A DNA stretch of 47,599 bases from Rhodospirillaceae bacterium UBA6219 (GCA_002435715.1 DISD01000067.1:1-47599); one strand, 5' to 3'; positions 23,494-32,393 are shown, counted from the stretch's first letter. The notes: generated by a model from the letters alone, not told the origin. Made by a program: numbers and translations.

Positions 23494-24755
23494 GCCGTCA
23501 GCACAAGGTTGGTCTTGGGGAGGCCTACGCAGAGCAGGCACGTCCCGGGTTCCGCGTCAAAATCAGGCGAGTGCTCGTACTCCACCTCGCCCTGCTCGAC
23601 GCGGGTCTGGCACATGCCACAGCCCCCGGCGCGGCAACCGCAATCCACGGCGATGCCGTTGGCCTCGGCCAGTTCCAGCAGCGAGCCACCCGTCCAGGCC
23701 ACCTGCTGCCCGGAGCGGGAAAAGGTGACGGACAGCGGCTGCGACGGAGGTTTGGGCACAGGTGCTTCTTTCTGCCCGGATGTTTCGAGCTTCGGCAGTG
23801 ACGCCGGTCCGAACGCCTCGTAATGAATACGCTCGGCGGGGACGCCCCATTCCAGCAGCGCGGGGACCAAGGTCTCCATCATGGCGCGGGGGCCGCAGAT
23901 GTAATAGTCGAAGGATCGAAGCGGCAGCGCTTGGCGCAACAGCGCCAAATCCACATGGCCGCAATGATGATAATCGCGCCCCTCGCTCTCGCCGACGGCC
24001 GGCCGGCTATGGCAGACATGCAGGTGGAACGAGGGATGCTGCCTCTCCCATTCGCGCAGAGTCGCGGCGAATGCCTCGTCGGCCCCGTCGCGCACGCCGT
24101 AGAAGAACCAAACCTCGCGTTGCGGATTTTCATGCAGGCAGGCGGCGGCCATGCTGATCATCGGCGTGACGCCGATGCCGCCGGCGACCAGAACCACCGG
24201 GCCGACGGCCCTGGGGTCGAGGTGGAAGTGTCCGGAAGGCGCCTTGACGTCGAGAAGGCCGCCCTCCAACACGTGGTCGTGGAAATGATTGGACGCCAAA
24301 CCGGGCGGCAAGTCGTCGCGGCCTGCGGGCGCGGGCACCCGCTTGATGCTGACACGGTAGGTATCGCCACCGGGGCGGTCGGACAGCGAATAGCAGCGCA
24401 CGATGGACTTCGATTGGCCGGTGGTCGGATCGGCGACGGTCAGCCGAAAGGTCAGGAATTGCCCCGGCGCGAAAGCGGGCACCGCACCACCATCGGCCGG
24501 TTCGAGGACGAAGGAGCAAACGGATTGCGCCCTGTCCTCGAAGTGTTTCGACCGCACCCGGAACGGACGGAAATCGGACCATGCCGCAGGGGACGGCGCC
24601 GACACCTGGGGGCGAACGGGCGCCTGATTGCCAGCCATGCGTTTTTCAAGATCCGCATACGCGCGCCTGCGGCGCACGAAAGCAACAGCCAGGGCGATGC
24701 CTACCTGCAGAGTAATTCCAGTGACAATAAGGGCAAAGAGGCTGCTCGCGGTCAT
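23490..24755 (-). CDS. Membrane-anchored FAD/NAD(P)H oxidoreductase with C-terminal 2Fe-2S ferredoxin domain
   Basis: 421 residues. One N-terminal membrane helix (about 5-27) with an Arg-rich cytosolic flank keeps the rest at the inner face. The ferredoxin-reductase FAD domain has RCYSLSDRPGG, and the nucleotide domain has VAGGIGVTPMISM and YYICGPRAMME. The C-terminal plant-type ferredoxin has cysteines C-x4-C-x2-C (CRAGGCGMC) and a final Cys in GTCLLC. It should take electrons from NAD(P)H and pass them to the coupled cytochrome b. It heads the three-gene operon, with overlapping stop and start codons to the next gene. Similar architecture occurs in Hcr/HmpX-like and phenol-hydroxylase reductases. 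Confidence 0.92.
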   Translation of the reverse strand: MTASSLFALIVTGITLQVGIALAVAFVRRRRAYADLEKRMAGNQAPVRPQVSAPSPAAWSDFRPFRVRSKHFEDRAQSVCSFVLEPADGGAVPAFAPGQFLTFRLTVADPTTGQSKSIVRCYSLSDRPGGDTYRVSIKRVPAPAGRDDLPPGLASNHFHDHVLEGGLLDVKAPSGHFHLDPRAVGPVVLVAGGIGVTPMISMAAACLHENPQREVWFFYGVRDGADEAFAATLREWERQHPSFHLHVCHSRPAVGESEGRDYHHCGHVDLALLRQALPLRSFDYYICGPRAMMETLVPALLEWGVPAERIHYEAFGPASLPKLETSGQKEAPVPKPPSQPLSVTFSRSGQQVAWTGGSLLELAEANGIAVDCGCRAGGCGMCQTRVEQGEVEYEHSPDFDAEPGTCLLCVGLPKTNLVLTA

Positions 24756-24932
24756 TCAGGTCGCCCCTCGGTGATCGCTGACAATCCTACCGCATGCCAA
24801 GATGTCTGGCTGTACGCTCCCACTTCATGGCTGCCTTGCATATGATCTTGCCCTGTTGCCAGTTCTTGACGGTGAACTTCCCTTCGCCGCCCCTCGCTAA
24901 TACAGAGAGGGCAGGGATGGTTGACGATATGA

Positions 24933-24964
24933 GGTGCGAGGGAGGCGCTGCTCCCCCTCGCACC
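24933..24964 (-). terminator. Hairpin after the cytochrome c peroxidase gene
   Basis: Ten-base perfect stem (24933-24942 with 24955-24964), starting 5 nt downstream of the peroxidase stop on the minus strand. The loop is 12 nt and there is no pronounced T-run. The rest of the 214-bp gap to the reductase operon shows nothing coding. Confidence 0.6.
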
Positions 24965-24969
24965 GACGC

Positions 24970-25998
24970 TTAGAGAACCGGTGCTGGCGTGGTGGCCGAA
25001 CTTGCGGGCAGGATGGGCAAGGTCACCTGAGGCTGCTTGCCGGTCAGGCTGCCCAGGAAGGCAACGATGTCGGCGGTTTCCGCATCGGAAAATGTCCTGC
25101 CGAGCTGGCTTTCGCCCATGACACGTACCGCTTCCTCCAACGACCGCACCTTGCCGGTGTGGAAATACGGCGCCGTCAGGGCGGTGTTGCGCAGAGTGGG
25201 AACGCGGAAGGCAAAGGCGTCATCGCTGTTCGAGGTGACCTTTTCGCGCCCCTTGTCGCCCTCGGGCCGAGCGGACTCGGGCGGGGCCTTGGCGACGCCG
25301 AACTTCTGGAAGCTGTTGCCGCCCAGATTGACGCCGGAATGGCAACTGGCGCAGCCGCTGTCGACGAACGTTGCCAAACCCTTCTTCTGCTGCGCGGTCA
25401 GGGCCTTGGCATCGCCCTTGAGGTAGCGGTCGAACGGAGCATCGGGCGTCACCAGGGTGGCCTCGAAGGCAGCGATGGCGGTCGCCATGTTGTCGAAGGT
25501 CACCGTGTCCTTGGCCTTGGGGAAAGCCTTGGCGAACTGGCTGACATAACCAGGAATGCTCTTCAGCGTCGCCTCGACCCGGTCGGGAGAATTGTTCATC
25601 TCCACCCCGGCCTGAACCGGCCCCTTGGCCTGTTCCTTCAGGTTGGGCGCGCGGCCATCCCAGAATTGGCTGGTGTTGAAGGTGGCGTTCAGCACGGTCG
25701 GCGCGTTGCGTGGTCCCTTCGCCCAACCGTGGCCGACCGAGGTCTCCATGCCATCGACGCCGCCGGCACCAACATTGTGGCAGGTGTTGCAGCTGATCAA
25801 GCCGCTGGCCGACAGGCGAGGTTCAAAATACAGGCTTTTGCCGAGATCGACCAAGGCAGGGTCCGCACCCTTGGCTTCGCTCCCGACGCCGGGCAGCGGC
25901 GCGAACAAATCCCTGGACCGTTTCAAAAGGTCATCGGCGGCATGGGCCGTGCCGCTCACGACGGCGAGGGCCGTGGCAGCGAGGATGGCTGAGCGCAT
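24970..25998 (-). CDS. Di-haem cytochrome c peroxidase family protein (CcpA/MauG superfamily)
   Basis: 342 residues with a cleavable signal peptide (MRSAILAATALAVVSGTAHA). Two haem sites: CNTCH at about 70 and CASCH at about 216. Conserved surroundings FEPRLSASGLISC, NAPTVLNATFNTSQFWDGRA and FRVPTLRNTALTAPYFHTG are those of bacterial cytochrome c peroxidases, which reduce H2O2 in the periplasm using cytochromes. ATG 25998 is preceded by TAGGAGA. The gene has its own spacing and terminator but is read in the same direction as the reductase-cytochrome operon, so it could draw electrons from it. Confidence 0.93.
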   Translation of the reverse strand: MRSAILAATALAVVSGTAHAADDLLKRSRDLFAPLPGVGSEAKGADPALVDLGKSLYFEPRLSASGLISCNTCHNVGAGGVDGMETSVGHGWAKGPRNAPTVLNATFNTSQFWDGRAPNLKEQAKGPVQAGVEMNNSPDRVEATLKSIPGYVSQFAKAFPKAKDTVTFDNMATAIAAFEATLVTPDAPFDRYLKGDAKALTAQQKKGLATFVDSGCASCHSGVNLGGNSFQKFGVAKAPPESARPEGDKGREKVTSNSDDAFAFRVPTLRNTALTAPYFHTGKVRSLEEAVRVMGESQLGRTFSDAETADIVAFLGSLTGKQPQVTLPILPASSATTPAPVL

Positions 25999-26131
25999 CT
26001 GAGCATCTCCTAGGGTTGCAATGGAGGCGATGCTAGAGGGGGCAGCCTAAACCGTGGATGAACGGATCGCAGCGCGGCGATATTCTATTAGGCGTATGAC
26101 CTCTCCATCCATGCCGGCAGAGAAACGTGCT

Positions 26132-26644
26132 TCAGGGGGTCTTCTGCTTCACGTCCTGCCAACCTGCGTGATCGACGGCACGGCCGTATTCCTCCAGCCC
26201 GGCAAGGATCGCCGACAGCGAACGTTCACCTTCGACCTTAAGATCGCGAGCGGCCTTGGCAAGCGGACTCAGGATCGCATTCAATTTGGCCTGCGCGTCT
26301 TCAGGCAGCCGACTATGGGCCGAGACTTGTTGGAGACGATCGGTAATCCCGTCGGCGAGCCGGTGAAAATCCGCCGTCCCGAATTTGCCATCGCGGATCG
26401 CCGGAAGGGCGGAGGTGACCAATTCGCGGATTTCGGACATGGCATGGCGCACCTCGCCATCCGTGGAAATCTTGCTCGTGGCTACCCGCTGTTCGGCATC
26501 GGACGACGTGTCGCCTCCCTCGACGCGCGCGGGGGTAGCGTCGGGCTTTGAAAAGCCGTTGTCGTTGGTCTGTGCATCGACGGCGGCGGCCGAACCGATC
26601 AAGGCGACGGCCAGTAGGCCGTGGATCAACATTTTCCTGAGCAT
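26132..26644 (-). CDS. Small exported protein of unknown function
   Basis: 170 residues with a signal peptide (MLRKMLIHGLLAVALIGSAAAVDAQ), a low-complexity linker and then amphipathic helices (MSEIRELVTSALPAIRDGKF, then RLADGITDRLQQVSAHSRLP, then LNAILSPLAKAARDLKVEG). It ends in a short polar tail. No cysteine or metal motif. The pattern resembles helical periplasmic proteins, but I do not recognise the family. ATG 26644 has GGAGG close upstream. It precedes the peroxidase gene on the same strand by 133 bp. Confidence 0.7.
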   Translation of the reverse strand: MLRKMLIHGLLAVALIGSAAAVDAQTNDNGFSKPDATPARVEGGDTSSDAEQRVATSKISTDGEVRHAMSEIRELVTSALPAIRDGKFGTADFHRLADGITDRLQQVSAHSRLPEDAQAKLNAILSPLAKAARDLKVEGERSLSAILAGLEEYGRAVDHAGWQDVKQKTP

Positions 26645-26837
26645 GGAGCCTCCGTGGCGTTTGATGCTCCGGACCTTATCAATCCCAAACTGAATGCCGA
26701 CTGAGCGGCCCGTTCATCCGAGGTTTAAGTTGCGCCGTTTAGCCTCGACAGGCCGGCATCCGGGCTAACGAAGCGCAGGCAGTCCTCAAGCAAGCGCCAT
26801 CATGCAGTCCGTCGATGTCGCCCTACAATGAGGCTGT

Positions 26838-27341
26838 TCAGTCAGACCCAAGCTGTTTTGATTTCGTGGGTAGAGGAAGAGGAGCGGTCGTCGGCATAGC
26901 ACCGATGCGGCTCAGCTCGTCCTGAGCCGCATCGTACCTCTCGAAGAAGCGTGACCAGGCGCGCATGCCGCCCATCTCGCCTATGGCATGGATCATGGCG
27001 CGATGGGACGCGGTCAGTAGGGCAACACGCCCCTCCAGTTCACGGATACGAGCATCCTTTCGCTCCAAGGCGGCGGCAAGGTTGGACTTCGAACTCTTGT
27101 CGGTCCGCTCGATCATGCGACGCAATTCGACCTGACGAGCCTGCCAGTCCGCGAGCCTGGCATTTCGCCAAGAATCCCGCGTGATTGACGATGCGTGTTC
27201 GACTCCGTCCAGCCGACGGGCCACAGCCCGCGCGGTGATGGTCTCATTTTCTTGAAGCATGGCATCCAAGATCGCGATGAAGGTGCGGTCCCGCTGTTCC
27301 GCCTCGCTGGTACGGCGGGGAGGGAAGGGAAGTTCAGACAT
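26838..27341 (-). CDS. Small helical accessory protein of the recombinase module (TnpC-like)
   Basis: 167 residues from the ATG at 27341, which overlaps the stop of the large recombinase. N-terminal helix-turn-helix-like segment (RDRTFIAILDAMLQENETITARAVARRL), then a long helical region ending SKSNLAAALERKDARIRELEGRVALLTASH, typical of a coiled coil. It resembles in size, shape and position the TnpC protein of Tn554-like elements, an orientation/accessory factor there (established for Tn554). The homology here is inferred from architecture only. Confidence 0.7.
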   Translation of the reverse strand: MSELPFPPRRTSEAEQRDRTFIAILDAMLQENETITARAVARRLDGVEHASSITRDSWRNARLADWQARQVELRRMIERTDKSSKSNLAAALERKDARIRELEGRVALLTASHRAMIHAIGEMGGMRAWSRFFERYDAAQDELSRIGAMPTTAPLPLPTKSKQLGSD

Positions 27342-29577
27342 CGAAAAGTGTCCTCTGCTTGCCGATTGGAGTGAAACGGTCCGCGTCGCCCGGGAATGGC
27401 CGCTTTCCATCCGCCGTAGCCAGAACTTTGTCGATGCTGGCGACCATCGCTTCAGCGTGCCGAAGCTGGTTGTCGCGCCCTATGCCCGGCGGTCGCCCCT
27501 TGATCTCCTGGATGGCTTTGGCCATGGCGGCACGGGTCTGTTCCAGGTTACGGCGATGCCGCTCGATGTCTGTAGCGAGCAGATGGTTGCAGCCATCGAA
27601 GCATTGAAGATGCTTGGGGCAGGGATCAATCGTGAAGCTGTTGATGCAATGACCATAGGGCGTCGCGTGGAATCCGTCCGCTTCGGCAGCCAAGAACTCG
27701 AAGGCACGCTTGTCGCCGGACTCCTTTTGGATCCGTCTGAAGGCATCGACGATGGGACCGGACGCCTTGCCCGCCTGGATCATCGCGGCCACGGTCTGCG
27801 CCTTCTCGGGCAGTTCCCGCGCCGCCGCCGGAAGGTCGATCGCCGCCAGGTCCTCGGCAAGGCTGCGGTGATCGTACTCGTAGCTCTGGGCGACGGTGCG
27901 GCGATTGAACCTCTTGGTGATCATGGCGTCGGCAATACCGAGGCGGAATAGCTCGGTGTTCTGCAAATGGCGAAGTGCGTGGGTGTTGAGGCCGAGACGG
28001 CGGTCCTCTGGGGTCTCCCCATAGCGGGCGAATATCCCCTTGTCGCTTGGCGCAAGGTGGCCGATGAGGTCCTCCGGGGTTAGGCGGCCGACGGCGAAAT
28101 ATCGGCTGACGTCACAGATCCCGTCGTTGCGGGTCTCGACGATGGCACGTTTCGGGCTGAGAAAGAGGAGTTCGTCGGCCCGCAAGAATTTGCCATCCCC
28201 CAACGGAAAGGAAGCGGTGTCCGAGAGCTTGGTCGGCAGATGTTCGGCGACCAGATGCTCGATCTCGCTGACGCGGACGCGGCTTGCGAACTTGGGCCAA
28301 CCTGCCTCGGCCAGCCGGTTCCAATAGCTGTGGAAGGGCTTTGCGGATGGACCTGGTGATCGGTCTTGCTGCTCAGCGATTTTCGCTAGGACAGACACAT
28401 CGAAGCTCTGTCGGTATTCGTTCACCAAGTCATTGGGAATGCCAGCTGCACGGATCTGCGGGTTGCCCGACAGGCGGGTATAGAGATCGAACAAGGAGAG
28501 GAATTCGTCTTCCGCGAACTCCGGAAAGTATCGGCCGGTTTCGGCCTGAAGGCGCAGACGTTCGCGGAGTGGCGCAGTCAGCGTGACGATGCCGTCCAGA
28601 GTTTCCTCGATGACCGGCTCAAACAGCGTAGGGACGTGCTGGAACGCTTCGTAAAGCAAGACACTGTTCTCGTCGCGTCCCCATTGCTTTTCGGCAAAAT
28701 GCCGGAGCATCAGGGTCCGTGACACTCCGCCGACCGTGCCCGCGTCCCTGCCATCGAGGTCGACGTAGTCGCGCACTCTTTTCCAATCCGCAGGGATCGA
28801 ACACACCTCGCCCACCCGCAGGCCGCAGAGAATCAGCAATTTGATTTGTGCGAACCGGAGGGCATCCGTGAAGGTGCGGGGGTGCTCGGTGAAAACGATG
28901 CGGACCAGTTCCCACAGCGCCCGCAGTTCGGGCAAGCGCTCCTCGTTCTTGCGCTCGCCCAGCCCCTTCCGGATCTGGGGGCCGCGCTTGACCGGCTTGC
29001 TACGGTCCCCCCCTTCAGTTTTGAGCAATTGATGGAAAGGGCCGTGATCGCAGAGGTGGCGTGCATCAAGGACGTACTTGACCACGCTTTCAACCAGTTC
29101 CCCCAGCTTGCCGGATGCCTGGGCGGCGATGGCCACGGAGCGGGCAAAACGGACATCGTCGGCGGTCATGGCCCACGGCTCGGCACCCGACAGCGCCTGC
29201 ACGCAGGTTCCCAGCACTTTGAGCGGACGGATCACCTGGTTATTCACATGGGCCGGGGTGTTCCGGGAAACCATGATTTGCTGAACGGTCACGGCCTTGA
29301 TCAGATCCTGCCATCCTCGGCTCAGCGCCGTCTTTGCCACGGCAGGGCGGCCCATCTCGGCCAGACGCTGGTTCAGAACCTCGATCGTGTTCCTGTCGCC
29401 CCCGAGATCGGAAAGGCGGGTCGTGGGCGGCGGCACCGCCCCAGCCATGGCTGTGAGGTCCCAGGCAGCCTGCTTCTCGATGGCGCCGTCACAATCGACG
29501 GGCAGGTCCCATTGGACATTGCGCTCGGATGCCAGCGTCCGCGCCGAGGCCACGTAGGCGGCGAAGGCATCATTCAT
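27334..29577 (-). CDS. Large tyrosine recombinase/integrase with Cys-rich C-terminus
   Basis: 747 residues from the ATG at 29577, which has GAAGGAG seven bases upstream. The catalytic residues are legible: Arg in LCGLRVGEVCSIP, HxxR in LNTHALRHLQNTE, and Tyr in VAQSYEYDH, all in the C-terminal half. After the catalytic domain comes a Cys/His cluster (GHCINSF, DPCPKHLQCFDGCNH), which looks like a zinc site and is followed by a coiled-coil helix. The N-terminal 350 residues are a long SAM-like/DNA-binding part. It is the third gene of the module; it overlaps its neighbours at both ends. Confidence 0.88.
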   Translation of the reverse strand: MNDAFAAYVASARTLASERNVQWDLPVDCDGAIEKQAAWDLTAMAGAVPPPTTRLSDLGGDRNTIEVLNQRLAEMGRPAVAKTALSRGWQDLIKAVTVQQIMVSRNTPAHVNNQVIRPLKVLGTCVQALSGAEPWAMTADDVRFARSVAIAAQASGKLGELVESVVKYVLDARHLCDHGPFHQLLKTEGGDRSKPVKRGPQIRKGLGERKNEERLPELRALWELVRIVFTEHPRTFTDALRFAQIKLLILCGLRVGEVCSIPADWKRVRDYVDLDGRDAGTVGGVSRTLMLRHFAEKQWGRDENSVLLYEAFQHVPTLFEPVIEETLDGIVTLTAPLRERLRLQAETGRYFPEFAEDEFLSLFDLYTRLSGNPQIRAAGIPNDLVNEYRQSFDVSVLAKIAEQQDRSPGPSAKPFHSYWNRLAEAGWPKFASRVRVSEIEHLVAEHLPTKLSDTASFPLGDGKFLRADELLFLSPKRAIVETRNDGICDVSRYFAVGRLTPEDLIGHLAPSDKGIFARYGETPEDRRLGLNTHALRHLQNTELFRLGIADAMITKRFNRRTVAQSYEYDHRSLAEDLAAIDLPAAARELPEKAQTVAAMIQAGKASGPIVDAFRRIQKESGDKRAFEFLAAEADGFHATPYGHCINSFTIDPCPKHLQCFDGCNHLLATDIERHRRNLEQTRAAMAKAIQEIKGRPPGIGRDNQLRHAEAMVASIDKVLATADGKRPFPGDADRFTPIGKQRTLFDV

Positions 29578-31126
29578 GGCCATCTCCTTCAGCGTCGGCA
29601 CCGAGTGCCTTGACGATGGCCTGGACCGTTTCGAGGGTAACCTTCAACTGAACGAAGGCCGGCGATTGGTTGTCCCCGAGAGATTCATCGAAAAAGAAGC
29701 GGACAACAGGGCGCAGCTTATCCAGAACCTCCTTGTGGATGGCCACGTCGTTGAGCGGAAGGAATTTTCGGCAGGTATAGCAGGAGAGAACAGGGTTCTT
29801 GGAGCACAGCGACTGGCCGAGATCGCAGGCGCCGATGCCGGCGATGGGAATGCCATGCGGCACGCCCCCGACCTGTTTGTCCGACGGCATGCCGAGCAGG
29901 GCGGCTTTATCGATTGTGCGGGTCCGCGCCACTTCGGCGATGGCGCTGTAGATGGGGGAAATCGCCAGCGCCTTGTTCAGCTTTTCCGCCTGGGTAGGGG
30001 AGGCTTCGAAGTAGTCGAGTGACGTGTCTGCATGCGAATGGCCGAGGAATTCGGCCACTTCCTCGACGGTGGCCCCCGCATCGGCCAGACGTTGGGCGGC
30101 AGAATGGCGAAGGTCCGTCGCCGTGCGACGGATGCCGGTCACCTGTTCGGTGGTGTCTCCGATCGCGGAAATTATCCTCGCTCGGGCGAATGGGAATAGC
30201 TTGGCATCGCTTGCCGTTTCCGATCGAAACCACACTTGGCCAAGGCGTAGGCGCCGATGATATTCGACGAAAAGAGGAGTCCATTCGAGCTTGATTTTGC
30301 GAACAAAAGCGGTTTTGTCGCCGGCCTTTCGCTTCTTCGCCCGATAGGCCAGGAAATGCACCAACGGTCCATCACCTCCGCCCGGATAGATGCGGAGGTC
30401 ATCAAAGTTGAGGCGACTGATCTGCACCGGACGGAGGCCGTGCTGATAGCTGATGCAGAGCAGGCAAGCCTTGGCCAACTCCTCGTCGGAGGCGTAAGCC
30501 GCCCTTTCGGTCACGTAGTCGAGGTGCGCGATGATTTTGGCTTCCTCGTCGGCAGTCAGGATCGATTCGCCGCTGATAACGCCCTGATAGTGCTTATTCC
30601 AGTCAAAGGGTAGGGAGCGCACAAAATCGATGTGCCCGGGACGGAAAGCGCCCAGGCACATTTCACACATAAAATGTAAGAATAACTTTGTGGCGTGGGC
30701 TGCGCTCTGTTGGATTGCGGCACGCCAACGGGTATCCCAGTAGATCTGCCATCCATGAGGTGGCCGTTCGACCGCATCTAGGAACCAAGTGGCACCATGA
30801 TCTCGATAAACTACCATAACTGATAAATAGCACTTATGGGTAATGGCTGGGCTTTTTCCTTGTAGCAACCAAGCGAGAAAGTGCTTCAATAACACCTTAA
30901 CATCTACATCGTCGACTTTCTGGAAGTCCATCACCACAGAGACTGTGTCATACTCGACTGCCCAGAGGTCGCTTTCGGACGGGTGGCGGATGGTCTTCCA
31001 TTCGTCCTCATATTCGTCCAAGTAGCGGATATGGGAGGGCAGGGAGGGCAGGGCGGCGATCGCACTCCGCCCACCGGCGTGTCGCCGCTGGGAATTGTCA
31101 GCCTTCGCCCGGTCAATGCTGGTCAC
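29570..31126 (-). CDS. Tyrosine recombinase/integrase, second of the module
   Basis: 518 residues from the GTG at 31126, overlapping the first recombinase by 14 nt; AGGTGA lies just upstream. Catalytic box: Arg in HGLRPVQISRLN (about 230), the second Arg in TATDLRHSAAQR where the usual His of H-x-x-R is Thr, His in LGHSHADTSLDYF with the nucleophile Tyr. A Cys motif follows (NPVLSCYTCRKFLPL), again zinc-like. The His-to-Thr change is tolerated in some integrases. Likely works together with the other two recombinases in integration and excision. Confidence 0.87.
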   Translation of the reverse strand: MTSIDRAKADNSQRRHAGGRSAIAALPSLPSHIRYLDEYEDEWKTIRHPSESDLWAVEYDTVSVVMDFQKVDDVDVKVLLKHFLAWLLQGKSPAITHKCYLSVMVVYRDHGATWFLDAVERPPHGWQIYWDTRWRAAIQQSAAHATKLFLHFMCEMCLGAFRPGHIDFVRSLPFDWNKHYQGVISGESILTADEEAKIIAHLDYVTERAAYASDEELAKACLLCISYQHGLRPVQISRLNFDDLRIYPGGGDGPLVHFLAYRAKKRKAGDKTAFVRKIKLEWTPLFVEYHRRLRLGQVWFRSETASDAKLFPFARARIISAIGDTTEQVTGIRRTATDLRHSAAQRLADAGATVEEVAEFLGHSHADTSLDYFEASPTQAEKLNKALAISPIYSAIAEVARTRTIDKAALLGMPSDKQVGGVPHGIPIAGIGACDLGQSLCSKNPVLSCYTCRKFLPLNDVAIHKEVLDKLRPVVRFFFDESLGDNQSPAFVQLKVTLETVQAIVKALGADAEGDGHE

Positions 31127-32393
31127 TGATCACCTGCCCCAGGATAGTTTCTGGATTTTGCTGGACTGCGCGAATGGCACGGAGAACATCAACGCGGTCA
31201 TCGAACTTCTTATGCCAGACGGATATCAACCGATCCTCGAAATAGGCCCGAGCGTAGTGACGAGGCATCTCGGAATCCTTGGTCCACCCGAAGAATACCC
31301 GCAGGTTCTGAAGCGCCAATTCCATCTCCATGCCGCCGCCAACGAATTCGGCCATTCGGACGACCGCGCAGGTGTGCCGGCAATCGTGGGGCGTCACCTT
31401 GTCGGTGTGGAGGCGGTTGCGCAGTTCGGTCCTGGCTGCCAGGGAGAGCGCGCCGGAAAGGCCATCGAAAATGAGGTTCACCGTGGGCAGCGCCAACGGT
31501 CGGTGCCGATTGGAGGCGATCATGAAGCTGTGGTCTTGCCTCCCACGGTAATTGTCCAGGTAGTGCTGGACGATATCGGCGACTCCGTCCGCGATCGGGA
31601 TCTGGCGGTGCGATAGGGCCGTCTTGATGCCAGGCGCGGTGTAGCGGGGATCTTCGTCTTCGTACTGGTTCCAGGTAACGTCGATCCATTTGCGGTAGCC
31701 GCCGGTTTTGGGGTCGAAATCCTCTTTGATGGCGTCAATGGGCAAAATGAGCGCCTCGCCCCGTCGCAGCCCTTGGTGGAGGTAGAGCAGGAAGAGGGCA
31801 TAGTTGCGCCACCGCTGGCCCTCGGAGCGAAATGGGTTCCGCGCCGAGGTCGGATCGGCAATGGCATAGAGGTCTTCGACGACGGCTGCGGGCAGCGCCC
31901 GCATGGCCTTCAACTTCGGCTGTCTGGAAACGTTGAGGCTGGCATAAAGACGCTGGAGGCGAAGCAGGCGGGCCTGTATCAAGTCAAAGGAGCGTGCGGT
32001 GCTGTCGCTTCGGGAACGGCGCTCGAAAATATCCCGGACGAATTCCAGAGCCGCCCGCCAGTCGACGCTGCGGTCCGTGCGGGAATTGGTGGAGGCGTTG
32101 CGGACATGGACGAAGAAGCCCTCCAAGCCGCTCTCTAACCGGTCGAAATCACCATCGGCGATCAGGCGGTCGAGACAGTCGGCGCCGGTCTGCTCCCGGA
32201 CGGAATGGTAGAGCCGATCGACGGCCAGCAGCTTGGCGGCCAGTGTTGAATCGCTGAGGTCAGCACCATGCAAGGCTTCCCACACCGTGGCCCAATACCG
32301 GGGGGCGCCACGGTCGTCGGTGAGCACCCGGCCATTCAGGTTGGGCGGAAGTCGGGGGGATCTAATCCGTTCGAGCGTCATTGCCCGAAACAT
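31113..32393 (-). CDS. Tyrosine recombinase/integrase, first of the module
   Basis: 426 residues; an in-frame ATG at 32381 gives 422 and no ribosome site distinguishes them. All five catalytic elements are seen: Arg in HQGLRRGEALIL (about 210), HxxR in TPHDCRHTCAVV, and the nucleophile region MPRHYARAYF, with a Trp/Gly-containing FFGWTKDSE before it, as in phage-type integrases. It heads the transcript and is divergent from the TRIC gene, so the promoter must lie in the 185-bp gap. Comparable with TnpA of Tn554. Confidence 0.9.
   Translation of the reverse strand: MFRAMTLERIRSPRLPPNLNGRVLTDDRGAPRYWATVWEALHGADLSDSTLAAKLLAVDRLYHSVREQTGADCLDRLIADGDFDRLESGLEGFFVHVRNASTNSRTDRSVDWRAALEFVRDIFERRSRSDSTARSFDLIQARLLRLQRLYASLNVSRQPKLKAMRALPAAVVEDLYAIADPTSARNPFRSEGQRWRNYALFLLYLHQGLRRGEALILPIDAIKEDFDPKTGGYRKWIDVTWNQYEDEDPRYTAPGIKTALSHRQIPIADGVADIVQHYLDNYRGRQDHSFMIASNRHRPLALPTVNLIFDGLSGALSLAARTELRNRLHTDKVTPHDCRHTCAVVRMAEFVGGGMEMELALQNLRVFFGWTKDSEMPRHYARAYFEDRLISVWHKKFDDRVDVLRAIRAVQQNPETILGQVISDQH

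Larger units (their letters stand above)
26838..32393 (-). mobile_element. Four-gene tyrosine-recombinase module (Tn554-like organisation)
   Basis: Three tyrosine recombinases of 430, 518 and 747 residues and a 167-residue helical protein are encoded head to tail with overlapping stop and start codons, so they are surely one transcript. Order and sizes recall Tn554 tnpA-tnpB-tnpC but with one extra recombinase; gammaproteobacterial GmtY/GmtZ/GmtX trios are another comparison from memory. No cargo gene, terminal repeat or target duplication can be fixed within the window; flanks of 193 bp and 185 bp separate it from neighbouring genes. Confidence 0.75.
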
